Position numbers and translations under genes: made by a program. Shown piece by piece: positions 39,864 to 47,563 of a stretch of 47,563 bases of DNA. Every line of letters begins with the position of its first letter. Position 1 is the first letter of the stretch. Below the pieces are notes generated by a model that saw only the letters and a program-made list of their open reading frames with translations, did no database searches and was not told the origin of the DNA. Source of the DNA: Stemphylium vesicarium (Eukaryota; Ascomycota; Dothideomycetes; Pleosporales; Pleosporaceae); assembly GCA_004380135.1 (NCBI GenBank), contig QXCR01000194.1, forward strand, positions 1 to 47,563, written 5' to 3'.

Positions 39864-40342
39864 TGTTACGGTTTGTGAGGTGAGAACGTCACGTGCACTA
39901 CGTGTTGACCTGGCGCTCCTCCCTCGTGCTCTATGAGCACCTTTTACCATAACCAGCATCAGAGATACGTCATGAAGATAGACCCTGATTGTGGCCATAT
40001 ATAAGGTGGCCACAACATGTAACATTCAGGCCGAAGGCCTGCAGTTGGGCGAATTTGGTCCCAACCTGTTTGCTTCTTGCACTCGCGCCTGGGCGAAGAT
40101 ACCTGCTTTTAATCTGCGCTTTGCGCAGGGGAAGACTGGCAAGAATTATTCTCCTTACTACCACCCCACCTAGTGTAGTGATACAGAGCCATCCCCCACT
40201 ATTCCATTGCAGTGTGAAGCAAATACTATTGCCTATAACTGCCCCTTACACAATATCACAACAAGACAGAATAATACACTTCATACTCTCATTACTGCTT
40301 CGCGCAGTCGCACTTTGACTTGCTACATTCTACACTGCAATA
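39864..40342 (+). mobile_element. solo LTR, 479 bp
   Basis: Begins TGTTACGG and ends TGCAATA, the latter explainable as ...GCAACA changed by RIP. Flanks ATTCT (39859-39863) and ATTGT (40343-40347) are a 5-bp duplication with one mismatch. A TATA-like ATATATAAGG lies near 39996. Related copies are at 44456-44682 and 19516. Confidence 0.75.
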
Positions 40343-40722
40343 ATTGTTCGGGACTTGACGGCACCAGAGAAGGCGCAACGAGGCCGACTAGTATCGTGAA
40401 CAGGCCCTCGAAGAAGAAGATGTTATGCCAGGTATGTTGGAAGCGTGGCTGGCAACGCCCTTTTCCTTCAGAGTCAGTGCTAAGTCGTCGCGGCCAGTAG
40501 CTTCGCGCTTACTGTGGGCGCATCTCTCTACTCAAACACCAAGATCCGAAGCCGCCAAACGTGTCAATCCCCTTCCAGCGCGGCGAAAACCGAGTGGGCC
40601 GATGTTAACTCATGAGAAGTAGCGCAAGGTCGTAATCCTCGATGCTATTGCGCTCTCATTGGCTAGATCGGCCCACTGGGCTATTTGTCGAGTAAGAAGA
40701 GAGTTCCGTCCTGAGCAACGTA
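40343..40722. other. gene-free stretch
   Basis: About 380 bases between the solo LTR and a MITE-G; no gene or other repeat recognised. Confidence 0.45.
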
Positions 40723-40864
40723 AGGTCCCTCCCTGTGTGACGGAAAACCTAGTGTGCCGGAACTGACTAATTAGATCGCTTGAATCGCAGACTTCTGCCA
40801 AAATTATGCGATCTGATTCGTCAGGTCCGGCACACCGTGTTTTCCGTCACACAGGGACGGACCT
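40723..40864. mobile_element. MITE-G copy (142 bp), best preserved
   Basis: TA at 40721-40722 and 40865-40866; ends AAGGTCCCTCCCTGTGTGAC and GGGACGGACCTT. Its centre (TAGATCGCTTGAATCGCAGA) shares the MITE-B core. Confidence 0.88.
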
Positions 40865-41690
40865 TACACTGTACTTTGTACTTTTGGCAGGGCCGGGACG
40901 ACGACGGGACATAATTAGAGTTGTTACTGCATCTACTCCAATTTTAAATCCTTGAAAACGTCAATCTGCGTCAATAAGCGACCCTGGGTAGTTTGCTTCC
41001 CGTGCTCGGCAGACCCCATGTGGTCAAACCAAGTAGCTCTCTGCAACGCCATCTTCTTATTCAGAAAACAACTTCAAGTTCAGGGATTGGAGAACCTATT
41101 GGTCCACTATAAAGTACCGTAGGAGGCGGATGCGATCGAAGCGCCGAGCCCTCTTTCCAACGCAGCTGTTCTCACAAATTTAATTGCGAGGCAGTCACAT
41201 GCCGTGAGACATTGTGTCTCTTTGCGCGCATTGTGACCAACCTCAAAGCGTCTGGCTCCTACCCCTCCAATTGAATTGATGATAGAAACGCATAGGCACG
41301 AACGTCATCGTTGGAAATTTGCCTGCATATTTGTATTTGCAAGAGAGAGCCTTTCCATAATACAGCGACCGAGCTTTTTCGTCAATCCCCATGATGTTTG
41401 CAGCCTGCGAAGCGCAACAACACGGTCGAATCGCACGTCCGCATGGTTCATGCTAACCACCTTTCCTCCAGCACAGCCCGGTCTACACTAGCATGTGGCT
41501 GCTCTGAATTAATTTGCCACAGCCATGGCCATGTTTGAGTCTTAGCAACATGCCCCCAAGTATATGGCTTTGGACGTGGACCCTCAATCCTTAGTGAAGA
41601 AACTTGCCTGATTGAGAGTCGCACGGAAACGAATAGCCGGCCATGTTGTGATGAAGGGTCTTGGATCCCCGGTATCGAGAAGCAGCCGGA
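40865..41690. other. intergenic downstream of the P450 gene
   Basis: About 825 bases with no gene supported. The short frame at 41276-41491 lacks domain character. It contains the P450 3' UTR. Confidence 0.45.
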
Positions 41691-43466
41691 TCACAGCATG
41701 ACTTTGCAGCCATCTTTGATTGACAGGACGAGTGTCACACTCTGCTTCTCAGCGCCAATAAGCTCAACGTTTTCTCCATCCGCAAGCCTTAGGGTTGGAA
41801 AATGCTGGAGGAGGCAGGCAAGAACGTATTGGGTCTGTATGAGCGCAAAGTCCGCTAGCAGTACGCTCGTCAGCCAGAAGAGCACAGCTAAAGAAGCCGC
41901 GGGTAGACTTACCTCCAAGGCACTTTCTCGGACCGCTAGAGAAGGGAAGATAGCACGACCTGGGACTGCCAGGGCTACGCTCCGGATCCCACCTCTCCGG
42001 CCTGAATAGCTCGGCGTCCATCCCGAACAGATCAGGCCGTCGGTGCATGGCGTACAAACTGAACGCGACCGAACTGCCTTTGGGGATGAGGACTGGATCT
42101 GTTCCGGTTGGCCCACCGCCTGTGGGAAGCACGGTAGTCTTCAAGGCTGTCCTAGTGTTGATGGGAACGGGTGGATAGAGTCGCAGGGCTGTACAGGCTT
42201 GTGAGACCCAGTGCTGTCTAGAAGATTGAGCTTGCGGAGCATACTTTCTTTGATCACATTTTGCAAATAGCGCATCTCCCTAAGATCATCTCGGCTGGGA
42301 CGCAACTGCGCAGCGCACGTCACCGCAATCTCTCTGCGCAACTTTTCCAAAACCTGCGGATGGCGGACAAGCAAGAAGCAGTGACTGTCAGTGCAGATTC
42401 GCCAAAAACATTGCACTCACCAACTTACATTGTCCAGGAAAGGAGGCTGGCTGTTGTGTCTCTCCCTGCCACCAGAAGACTGACCGTCTGCGCTCGAAGT
42501 GCGCTTCGGTCGGACGTGGTTCGTGCAGCAGCATGTAGGAAGCCGTGTTTCTCCGGCTTCGTCGATAGATTGCGGTCGATGAGCTGGGCTACGAACATGT
42601 GTATCTCCCGGCAAGCCCAGCGGAACTCTCTACCGTCTACTAGCCAGTAGAGTGCAGCAAGCCTAAGCCTCTTGACGACCCATTGCTGGGCTGTATCGAA
42701 CGCAGCCGCAAACACGCGCTCTTCGTCCCCGTTCGCGTCGATCAGACTCCTCGTCGACTCACCGAAAAGAAAGGCCGTCGTAGTGTCGAGCGTCAGGCGG
42801 GAAAACAGCGGCTGGAGGTCGACCGTGCCACTGCTTGTTACGAGCAGCTGCACGAGATCGTCGACGGCGACGCGGAAGATCTCGAGGTCGTCGTAGTGCT
42901 TGTGCTGCAGCTGCAGGCGCAGTAGGTCGCGCGAGTGTTTCCAGTCCGGTCCCTCTTGCGTGAAGATTCCGTCGCCAAACATGGGAAGCGCAATCTTTCG
43001 GCGCAGACCGATTCCAAAGTCTAGCATGCATGTCATCGTCTGGCAAGCGCCATTTGGGGACTTGCGGCGTGGAAACCTACCTTCGGAGTGGGTGAGAAGG
43101 ACGTCTACGTTGGCGGAATCTATCGTGCCGTACGCCTTGGTCCCGACGAACTTGTGTTCCAGCGTGCTCCCGGTCTGCCGGAAGTGAAATAAGAACAGCT
43201 CCATCAGGCGCGACTCCGAGTCTGCCCGGAAGATCTGCTCCAGGCGATCGAGGCCAAAAGGCCGCTGGTTCAGCAGCCTTGGAGCCGCACGGCAGCCGTG
43301 GCGAGCGCTAATGGCCCGATCTGTCTTGTAGAAGTTAGCAACACCATCCCGGAAACGCCTCTGAGGTGCGCATGCCTACCACTCGTTGTTTGTGTTGTAG
43401 CAGGCACCAAGCCGTCGCCCATGCGACCAACGTCGCAATGAACATCAGCAGTGCGTGTGACATCAT
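41691..43466 (-). CDS. cytochrome P450, CYP52-like, six exons, intact
   Basis: Six exons on the minus strand: 43466-43380, 43324-43081, 43020-42429, 42384-42245, 42188-41913 and 41854-41691. The introns are 44-60 bp with GTAGGC/GTAGGT/GTAAGT/GTATGC donors and AG acceptors. The exon sum is 1503 bases, in frame, 500 residues. Exon 1 encodes an N-terminal membrane anchor (MMSHALLMFIATLVAWATAW). Then come ARHGC and RPFGLDRL, as in CYP52, GSTLEHKFVGTKAYGTID, the I-helix AGRDTTAS, the K-helix ETLR within NVIKETLRLYPPV, FRPERW, and the haem motif PFSSGPRKCLG with the cysteine ligand. CYP52-type enzymes are ER-bound monooxygenases that hydroxylate n-alkanes or fatty acids at the terminal carbon. Its neighbours are repeats, so no cluster is evident. 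Unspliced, it looks frameshifted, but the introns explain every break. Confidence 0.88.
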
Positions 43467-43697
43467 GCTTCAGAAGAGATAAGATCAGCAGGACTGTATC
43501 CAACGCTCGAAGACCATGTCGCTCGAGATGCAGCACATGCTGTACTTTGTAGCGAGATAGGTTTCTTGTACCCGTGCCGCTGACAGCGTAGGGATGCGTA
43601 ATCCCGAGTGGTTCGTCACATCGTGCGCCGAACCACTCCGCGGGGCCGTACATGCTACTGTACATCGGTTGTTCGGGACAGAAGTCTTGTGTGCAGC

Positions 43698-43772
43698 CAT
43701 ACCTGGAAGGTGAGACTGTTCAAACCCATTGTGCAGCTGCACGTGGGGTGAAACTGCGGTCGCTAGCGGCTG
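43698..43772 (+). mobile_element. MITE-C2, right part only
   Basis: GGAAGGTGAGACTGTTCAAA to GGTCGCTAGCGGCTG then TA 43773-43774. It lies about 230 bases upstream of the P450 start. Confidence 0.72.
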
Positions 43773-43784
43773 TAGAGGGCAATA

Positions 43785-44051
43785 CACTCTCATGCACTTG
43801 CAGCTTCCGGTTTCTGTAAGCAAGCGTCTTTGGATCCTATGCTCAACCTGTCCCATTGAACGGTGACCTTGCCCAAATAGTACTAGCTCTTGTCAGCAGT
43901 GCCATCTCCTCGATGGTCGGACCAATTAAAGCGAAGCATTGACAGAGCCTAAGCCTTTTCTGAGTAAGCGTACACTAGGCGAATCGATGCCCCGTGCGGG
44001 GTGACAACTGAGCCGCGTGCGCAAACCGGAAGCTGCAAGTGCATGAGAGTG
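43785..44051 (+). mobile_element. MITE-A copy, A1 subtype
   Basis: TA at 43783-43784 and 44052-44053; ends CACTCTCATGCACTTGCAGC and GCAAGTGCATGAGAGTG. Confidence 0.87.
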
Positions 44052-44322
44052 TAGCATCTGTGTGCAAGAGTGCTCATTATGTCATTGGTGGGCCCCGAGC
44101 ACGTCAATTTCGGAGGTAAACGCTGCGACATGGCTCGATGACGGCCCTAAGTACTTTGAGGGTTCCGTTGGCTCAGCGCAAGGCTGGCGTAACTAGGACT
44201 GTGCTGCAACGGCGTGTCTGCTTGGCAGTAAGCAGCTTACTTTTCCAAAGATCAGGCGACAGCATTCTTACCATCTCCAGCGAACTGAACTGAAGTGAGT
44301 AGCTTGATCTAAAGATTACTGT

Positions 44323-44376
44323 ACGTTGCTAGCTGATCAGCGATTGTAGCTTCACTCCTGAATGCAGCTTTGCAAA
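44323..44376 (+). mobile_element. MITE-C-like left-end fragment
   Basis: CAGCGATTGTAGCTTCACTCC and GAATGCAGCTTTGCAAA resemble the first 50 bases of MITE-C1; the rest is missing. Confidence 0.4.
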
Positions 44377-44455
44377 GACTTTGGACTGACCTCCGCCCAT
44401 GTACAAGCTAACGACTGAAGCCGTCGCGAAACCGTCGACGTGGTTGAACAATCTC

Positions 44456-44682
44456 TATTGCGGTGTAGAATGTAGCAAATCAAAGTGTAACTGCGCGAAG
44501 CAGTAGTGAGAGTATGAAGTGTATTGTTGTGTTCTGCTGCTCGTGCGGACCTTAAGAAGGCCAGCAGCAGGGTCTGTTTACATGACGTTTCTATGATACA
44601 GCTGAGGTAAGAGGTACTCGATAAGGGAGGAAGCTGCACCAGAACACTAGCACGTGATCTGCTTCTCCTCAAAACCGCGACA
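44456..44682 (-). mobile_element. solo LTR, 227 bp, 5-bp target duplication
   Basis: On the minus strand it runs from TGTCGCGG to CCGCAATA, flanked by perfect ATCTC at 44451-44455 and 44683-44687. It shares sequence with the LTR at 39864 (GCTTCGCGCAG, CTACATTCTACAC) but is internally shorter. Confidence 0.82.
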
Positions 44683-44944
44683 ATCTCTGATACAATGATG
44701 GCTGATTACTAGCCACAGTGGCTAATGACTATTGCGCCGGCGTCCTAATTATACCAATCAATGCTATTGACCTGCTTATTCTTGAGGGCTAGCAGAGTAC
44801 GACTTGTAGGTCAGCAGCGTTGCACTATTTTAGTGTCATCACCCGACATAATATGAGCCCAAGTATTCTGAATATTCTTCATCCGTACTCACCCACCTTA
44901 CAATACTCTTGTTATCTTCAGTTCCGATAGCTTATCTTGCCACG

Positions 44945-46197
44945 ATGGTTAGGCATTGCAACGCTATTATGTCTCCAAAAGCGCTTCAAAACAGCAGTAT
45001 TATACTTTCCGCCTATGGGAGAAAATATTACGCCTTCGTCTTTGCGGCCACCCTGTTCGTCATTTATAGCCCTGTGGCGGAGGCGGTCGTGTATAAGGAA
45101 AGCTTTGCCAAGTTTTTGAAGGAAACGATATGTCCTTTCACTTCATTAGTGACCTTTCGTAATAACTTCTACGTCGGTTTAAGCGACGGCAGGATCATTT
45201 CGTTCCTACATCAAGAGCAGGGAGTGAAAACCGAGTACAAATGCATCGATTCTGGAGACCATGGGCTCCCTGGCTACGAACATTTCAAACGCGATCCTTC
45301 GAACAACAAAATCGAGCTTCTGGCATGCCGCAAGAATGTACTCATCTACTCAACCGAATCTAATGATCTTGTGCTTTTGAAGCCAAGCGAATCGGAACGA
45401 ATCCATTTCGACTATCCCATCCTCAAGCTAAGGATTAACAGCAAAGACAAAGTGCTTCTATGCGCGACAGAAGAGGAGAAAGTTTTTTTTTATACCGAGT
45501 TTCACTTGGGATTCATATGAAAAATTATGATAGACAAAGGCTGAATCTTGAAAAAGGTGATTGGGAGCTAATGGCTCTTTCGAAAAACGGCGACGTAGTC
45601 TGCCATGAGGAGGGGAACTTTCTTGTTTACAAGCCATTCAGCAACTGCAAGGTGCCTGAAACAATCTTGTTAGGAAACAGTCACGATAACAATGCAGGGG
45701 GCTTCGCATCTTTCGTAGGACAAGATGAAGATCATCTTGTATTTTGCGCAACCAAGTATCCTGAGATTGCTATCGCGTGCTACGGATTTACCGGGGATTG
45801 GGAGCATGTTGGTTACCACACTGAGCATAACCTCGAGGGTTACGATTGCACCAAGCAGCATGAACTGGAGTGGGAATCTGACGGCTCATCATCGGTTAGG
45901 GATATTCAGTTCGATGGCGGATACTTTATCATCCGTATGCAAGGGCATCCTGATAAAGAGAATCTATTGAGGTTTCGACACTCGGAAGATGGCGTAGTGT
46001 TAAATTGGGAGCATCGATACCTGGCTCTCGATTTCGGGGTTAACACAGGCCTGGATCTGTTCCACGCGAACAACCCGTTACCTATCGTAACGCCCCATGC
46101 CCGTAAGCGAGGCACGCCCTTTAGGGAGATAGACCGACCCATCACTAAGATAGTACGATCCTCTAAACAACGTGATCTTTCCCCTCCACCTCTATAA
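44945..46197 (+). pseudogene. unknown secreted or membrane-anchored protein, frame broken at a T9 run
   Basis: Two overlapping frames make one protein: 44945 to about 45490 (MVRHCNAIMSPKAL...ATEEEKVFF) and from there, shifted by -1, to 46197 (LYRVSLGIHMKNYDRQRLNLEKG...RDLSPPPL), about 417 residues together. The shift falls in a run of nine T at 45483-45491; ten would restore the frame. Near the N-terminus AFVFAATLFVIYSPVAEA is a signal peptide or anchor. The rest has repeated beta-type blocks (FYVGLSDGRIISFL, LLACRKNVLIYS, KVLLCATEEEKV, LVFCATKYPEIAIACYG), spaced like blades of a propeller; this is only an impression. The stop codon TAA overlaps the TA target and first base of a MITE-G2. It could be a sequencing slip, a recent pseudogene or a slippage-read gene. 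Confidence 0.6.
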
Positions 46198-46245
46198 AAT
46201 CTCTCCCTATTAACGGGAAAACGCTGTGTGCTGGAAGTAGCTAAT
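46197..46245. mobile_element. MITE-G2, left part, at the stop codon of gene 44945
   Basis: AAATCTCTCCCTATTAACGG then AAACGCTGTGTGCTGGAAG follows TA 46195-46196 and matches the left arm of MITE-G2, with A for G at the third base. The remainder is replaced by MITE-G. Confidence 0.72.
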
Positions 46246-46247
46246 TA

Positions 46248-46389
46248 AGGTCCCTCCCTATATGCCGGAAAACCTTATGTGCCGGAAACAGCCAATGAGA
46301 GGACACGAATAGCATCTTTCCCGACACGATGATGTATCTAGTTGGCTGATTCCGTCACACAGGGTTTTCCGGCACACGGGGAGGGACCT
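46248..46389. mobile_element. MITE-G copy (142 bp)
   Basis: TA at 46246-46247 and 46390-46391; ends AGGTCCCTCCC and GGGAGGGACCT. Interior as in the copy at 49. Confidence 0.82.
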
Positions 46390-46574
46390 TATATCGGCGG
46401 AGCCTTTAGCGGCAATATAGTGCGTACGGAGGTGGCAAAAGACTGGTTTTGGGCCCAAAAACAGCCCGTTTCTGACCGGATCTAACATAGAAATAGATGA
46501 GTTATACCGTCTATTCGAGTGGGATAAAAACGTGAAATAAATTAGTATAAGGGGGCAATCTATTATACACTAAA

Positions 46575-46717
46575 CAACTAAGCCGTCCAATCCAAGCCAA
46601 GCCGAAAGTTGAAAAACTCAAGCGCTTGCAAGCCAAGCTGCCCCAAAACGTCACTTCACTCAAATCAAGCCAAGCCGCCGCAGGCGGCTCGGCTCGGCTT
46701 GCTTGTTGACAAGTATG
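46575..46717. mobile_element. end of a second hAT-type element
   Basis: Ends GCTTGTTGACAAGTATG at 46701-46717, close to the right end of the hAT at 3666-6963 (GCTTGTTGACAAGTCTG), and is preceded by a cluster of AAGCCAAGCCG-type subterminal motifs in both orientations. No left end and no transposase were found. Between MITE-G and this, 46390-46574 has nothing I recognise. Confidence 0.6.
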
Positions 46718-46847
46718 GCCACTACTATCGGCACTCCTTCTAAGTCTAAAACATGAAAATAATAGACCGAAAGTTTCTCCCTGCGTGACGAAAAATACAG
46801 TATGCTAGAATTAGTTAATTAGATCTAGCACTATATTAGGAAATCTA

Positions 46848-47181
46848 ACGTCTATCCCTCCGTAGCGGGACACCCTATATGCTAGGATATCATAGTTTAT
46901 GTAATAGGCTTATTAGGCAGTAGAATTAATAGGAACACTAAAGTTAAATTAAAGTGAGTCTACGTGATAATATAGTTACTAGAATAATTAGAAGTAAGTA
47001 GGGTTATAGTAAAACTCTATTCATATCAGACCAAGTACGTATTAGACCAACTAAGCTATACGTAGACTGCGATATAGGACTAGCTAATTAACTTATAGAT
47101 TTTAGGCAGAAGTCTATAATTTAAGCAATCTAATTAGCTAGTCCTGGCATATAGGGTGTCCCACTATAATAGAATAGATAT
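46848..47181. mobile_element. MITE-B copy, RIP-worn and enlarged by an unknown AT-rich insert
   Basis: The left arm ACGTCTATCCCTCCGTAGCG and the right arm GGGTGTCCCACTATAATAG are 140 bases further apart than normal. The insert (about 46885-47075) is AT-rich and unidentified. Many C-to-T and G-to-A changes (ATATGCTAGG for the GTGTGCCGGG of other copies) point to RIP. TA at 46846-46847 and 47182-47183. Confidence 0.7.
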
Positions 47182-47302
47182 TACTACCCTCGCGCTCTTA
47201 ATCTCCCGCCTTACGAGATAGACAACCTAGTAAGCTAAAGCTAGCTAATAAGGGCTCAAGAATAATAGATGTCAGGCGGGCGGATTTGAACGGCCCTCGC
47301 TG

Positions 47303-47435
47303 AGTCAGCAAGGGCTATATAGGCTTACTCTTCGCTATCGTGGCTCGATAGCGAATCGTCTCTAGTCAATGCAGACCATTACAAGCCGTACTATGTGACA
47401 TTGGGTGTATCCAGTATCGATCTATTTATATTCCT
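47303..47435 (-). repeat. repeat I, copy 2
   Basis: The complement of 29199-29303 with scattered differences (shared GGCTTGTAATGGTCTGCATT on the minus strand). The remainder to the window end (47436-47563) holds nothing I can name. Confidence 0.62.
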
Positions 47436-47563
47436 GACATTCGATTCGCTCTACCCTACGATACTCTCGTACACGCCAATCCGTCACGATGAGCTCGAGC
47501 GCGGTCCGCACGAGCGCACCTGCGCGCAACACGAGAGCTGCTGTGTCTAGAGGACGCAACATC

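Noticed and set aside
41691..43466. P450 as a pseudogene with several frameshifts
   Set aside because: Each break coincides with a 44-60 bp interval having GT...AG ends and a branch-like site, and the spliced exons add to 501 codons in frame.
47250..47370. Possible tRNA gene on the minus strand (B-box-like GTTCAAATCC with an A-box-like TAGCGAAGAG at the right distance)
   Set aside because: The acceptor stem does not pair and the T-stem has a mismatch; part of it is repeat I, which occurs again at 29199 without the B box.

Overview
This is a repeat-dense stretch of a filamentous ascomycete (Pezizomycotina) nuclear genome; the class is not certain, and Dothideomycetes is only a guess. The evidence is short 44-66 bp spliceosomal introns with CTRAY-type branch sites, fungus-specific gene families (Pth11/SAT4-type rhodopsin domain, DUF7730/2EXR-like, BTB, F-box, CYP52-like P450), Tad1-type LINE and hAT transposons, and C-to-T decay in CpA context typical of RIP (repeat-induced point mutation).

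Host genes are sparse. Going left to right they are: two small six-cysteine secreted proteins (178-738, 2139-2741, both minus); an unknown ORF (7895-8308, minus); a fungal rhodopsin-domain membrane protein with two introns (10879-11781, minus); a DUF7730/2EXR-like protein (14576-15436); a 23-repeat ankyrin protein (17094-19535); an unknown 367-residue protein (21951-23054, minus); a BTB protein with a CxxC...CxxC knuckle (24757-25827); a chromoshadow-like protein (26371-26676, minus); an F-box protein (28603-29196); a secreted protein (36634-37287, minus); an unknown two-exon gene (37979-38902); an intact six-exon P450 (41691-43466, minus); and a frameshifted secreted or anchored protein (44945-46197).

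Between the genes lies a dense set of non-autonomous TA-target (Tc1/mariner-type) miniature elements. I name them here: MITE-A (about 278 bp, 16 copies), MITE-B (142 bp foldback), MITE-C1/C2 (about 194 bp), MITE-D1/D2 (258/271 bp), MITE-G/G2 (142 bp foldback) and MITE-H (280 bp, one copy). They are nested in each other or stacked end to end with one shared TA. There is also a 3.3 kb hAT element with 8-bp target duplications, one nearly full LINE and three 5'-truncated LINE tails, and several solo LTRs with 5-bp target duplications.

The insertions can be ordered in time. The clearest case is 31021-35539, where one MITE-A is split by a MITE-D and a MITE-C2 stacked at one TA, and a LINE sits at their junction. 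Three of four LINE insertions lie at MITE ends carrying TAC(A), two of them in GTGTACA, a sequence that overlaps the LINE (TG)n tail. Transposons also shape host genes: a solo-LTR end supplies the stop codon of the ankyrin gene, and a MITE end supplies the stop of the gene at 44945-46197. A 1-kb segment (repeat F) is duplicated upstream of two different genes, and a third piece of it is bracketed exactly by two MITE-A copies like a composite transposon. No Tc1/mariner transposase ORF is visible, so these MITEs must be driven from elsewhere.
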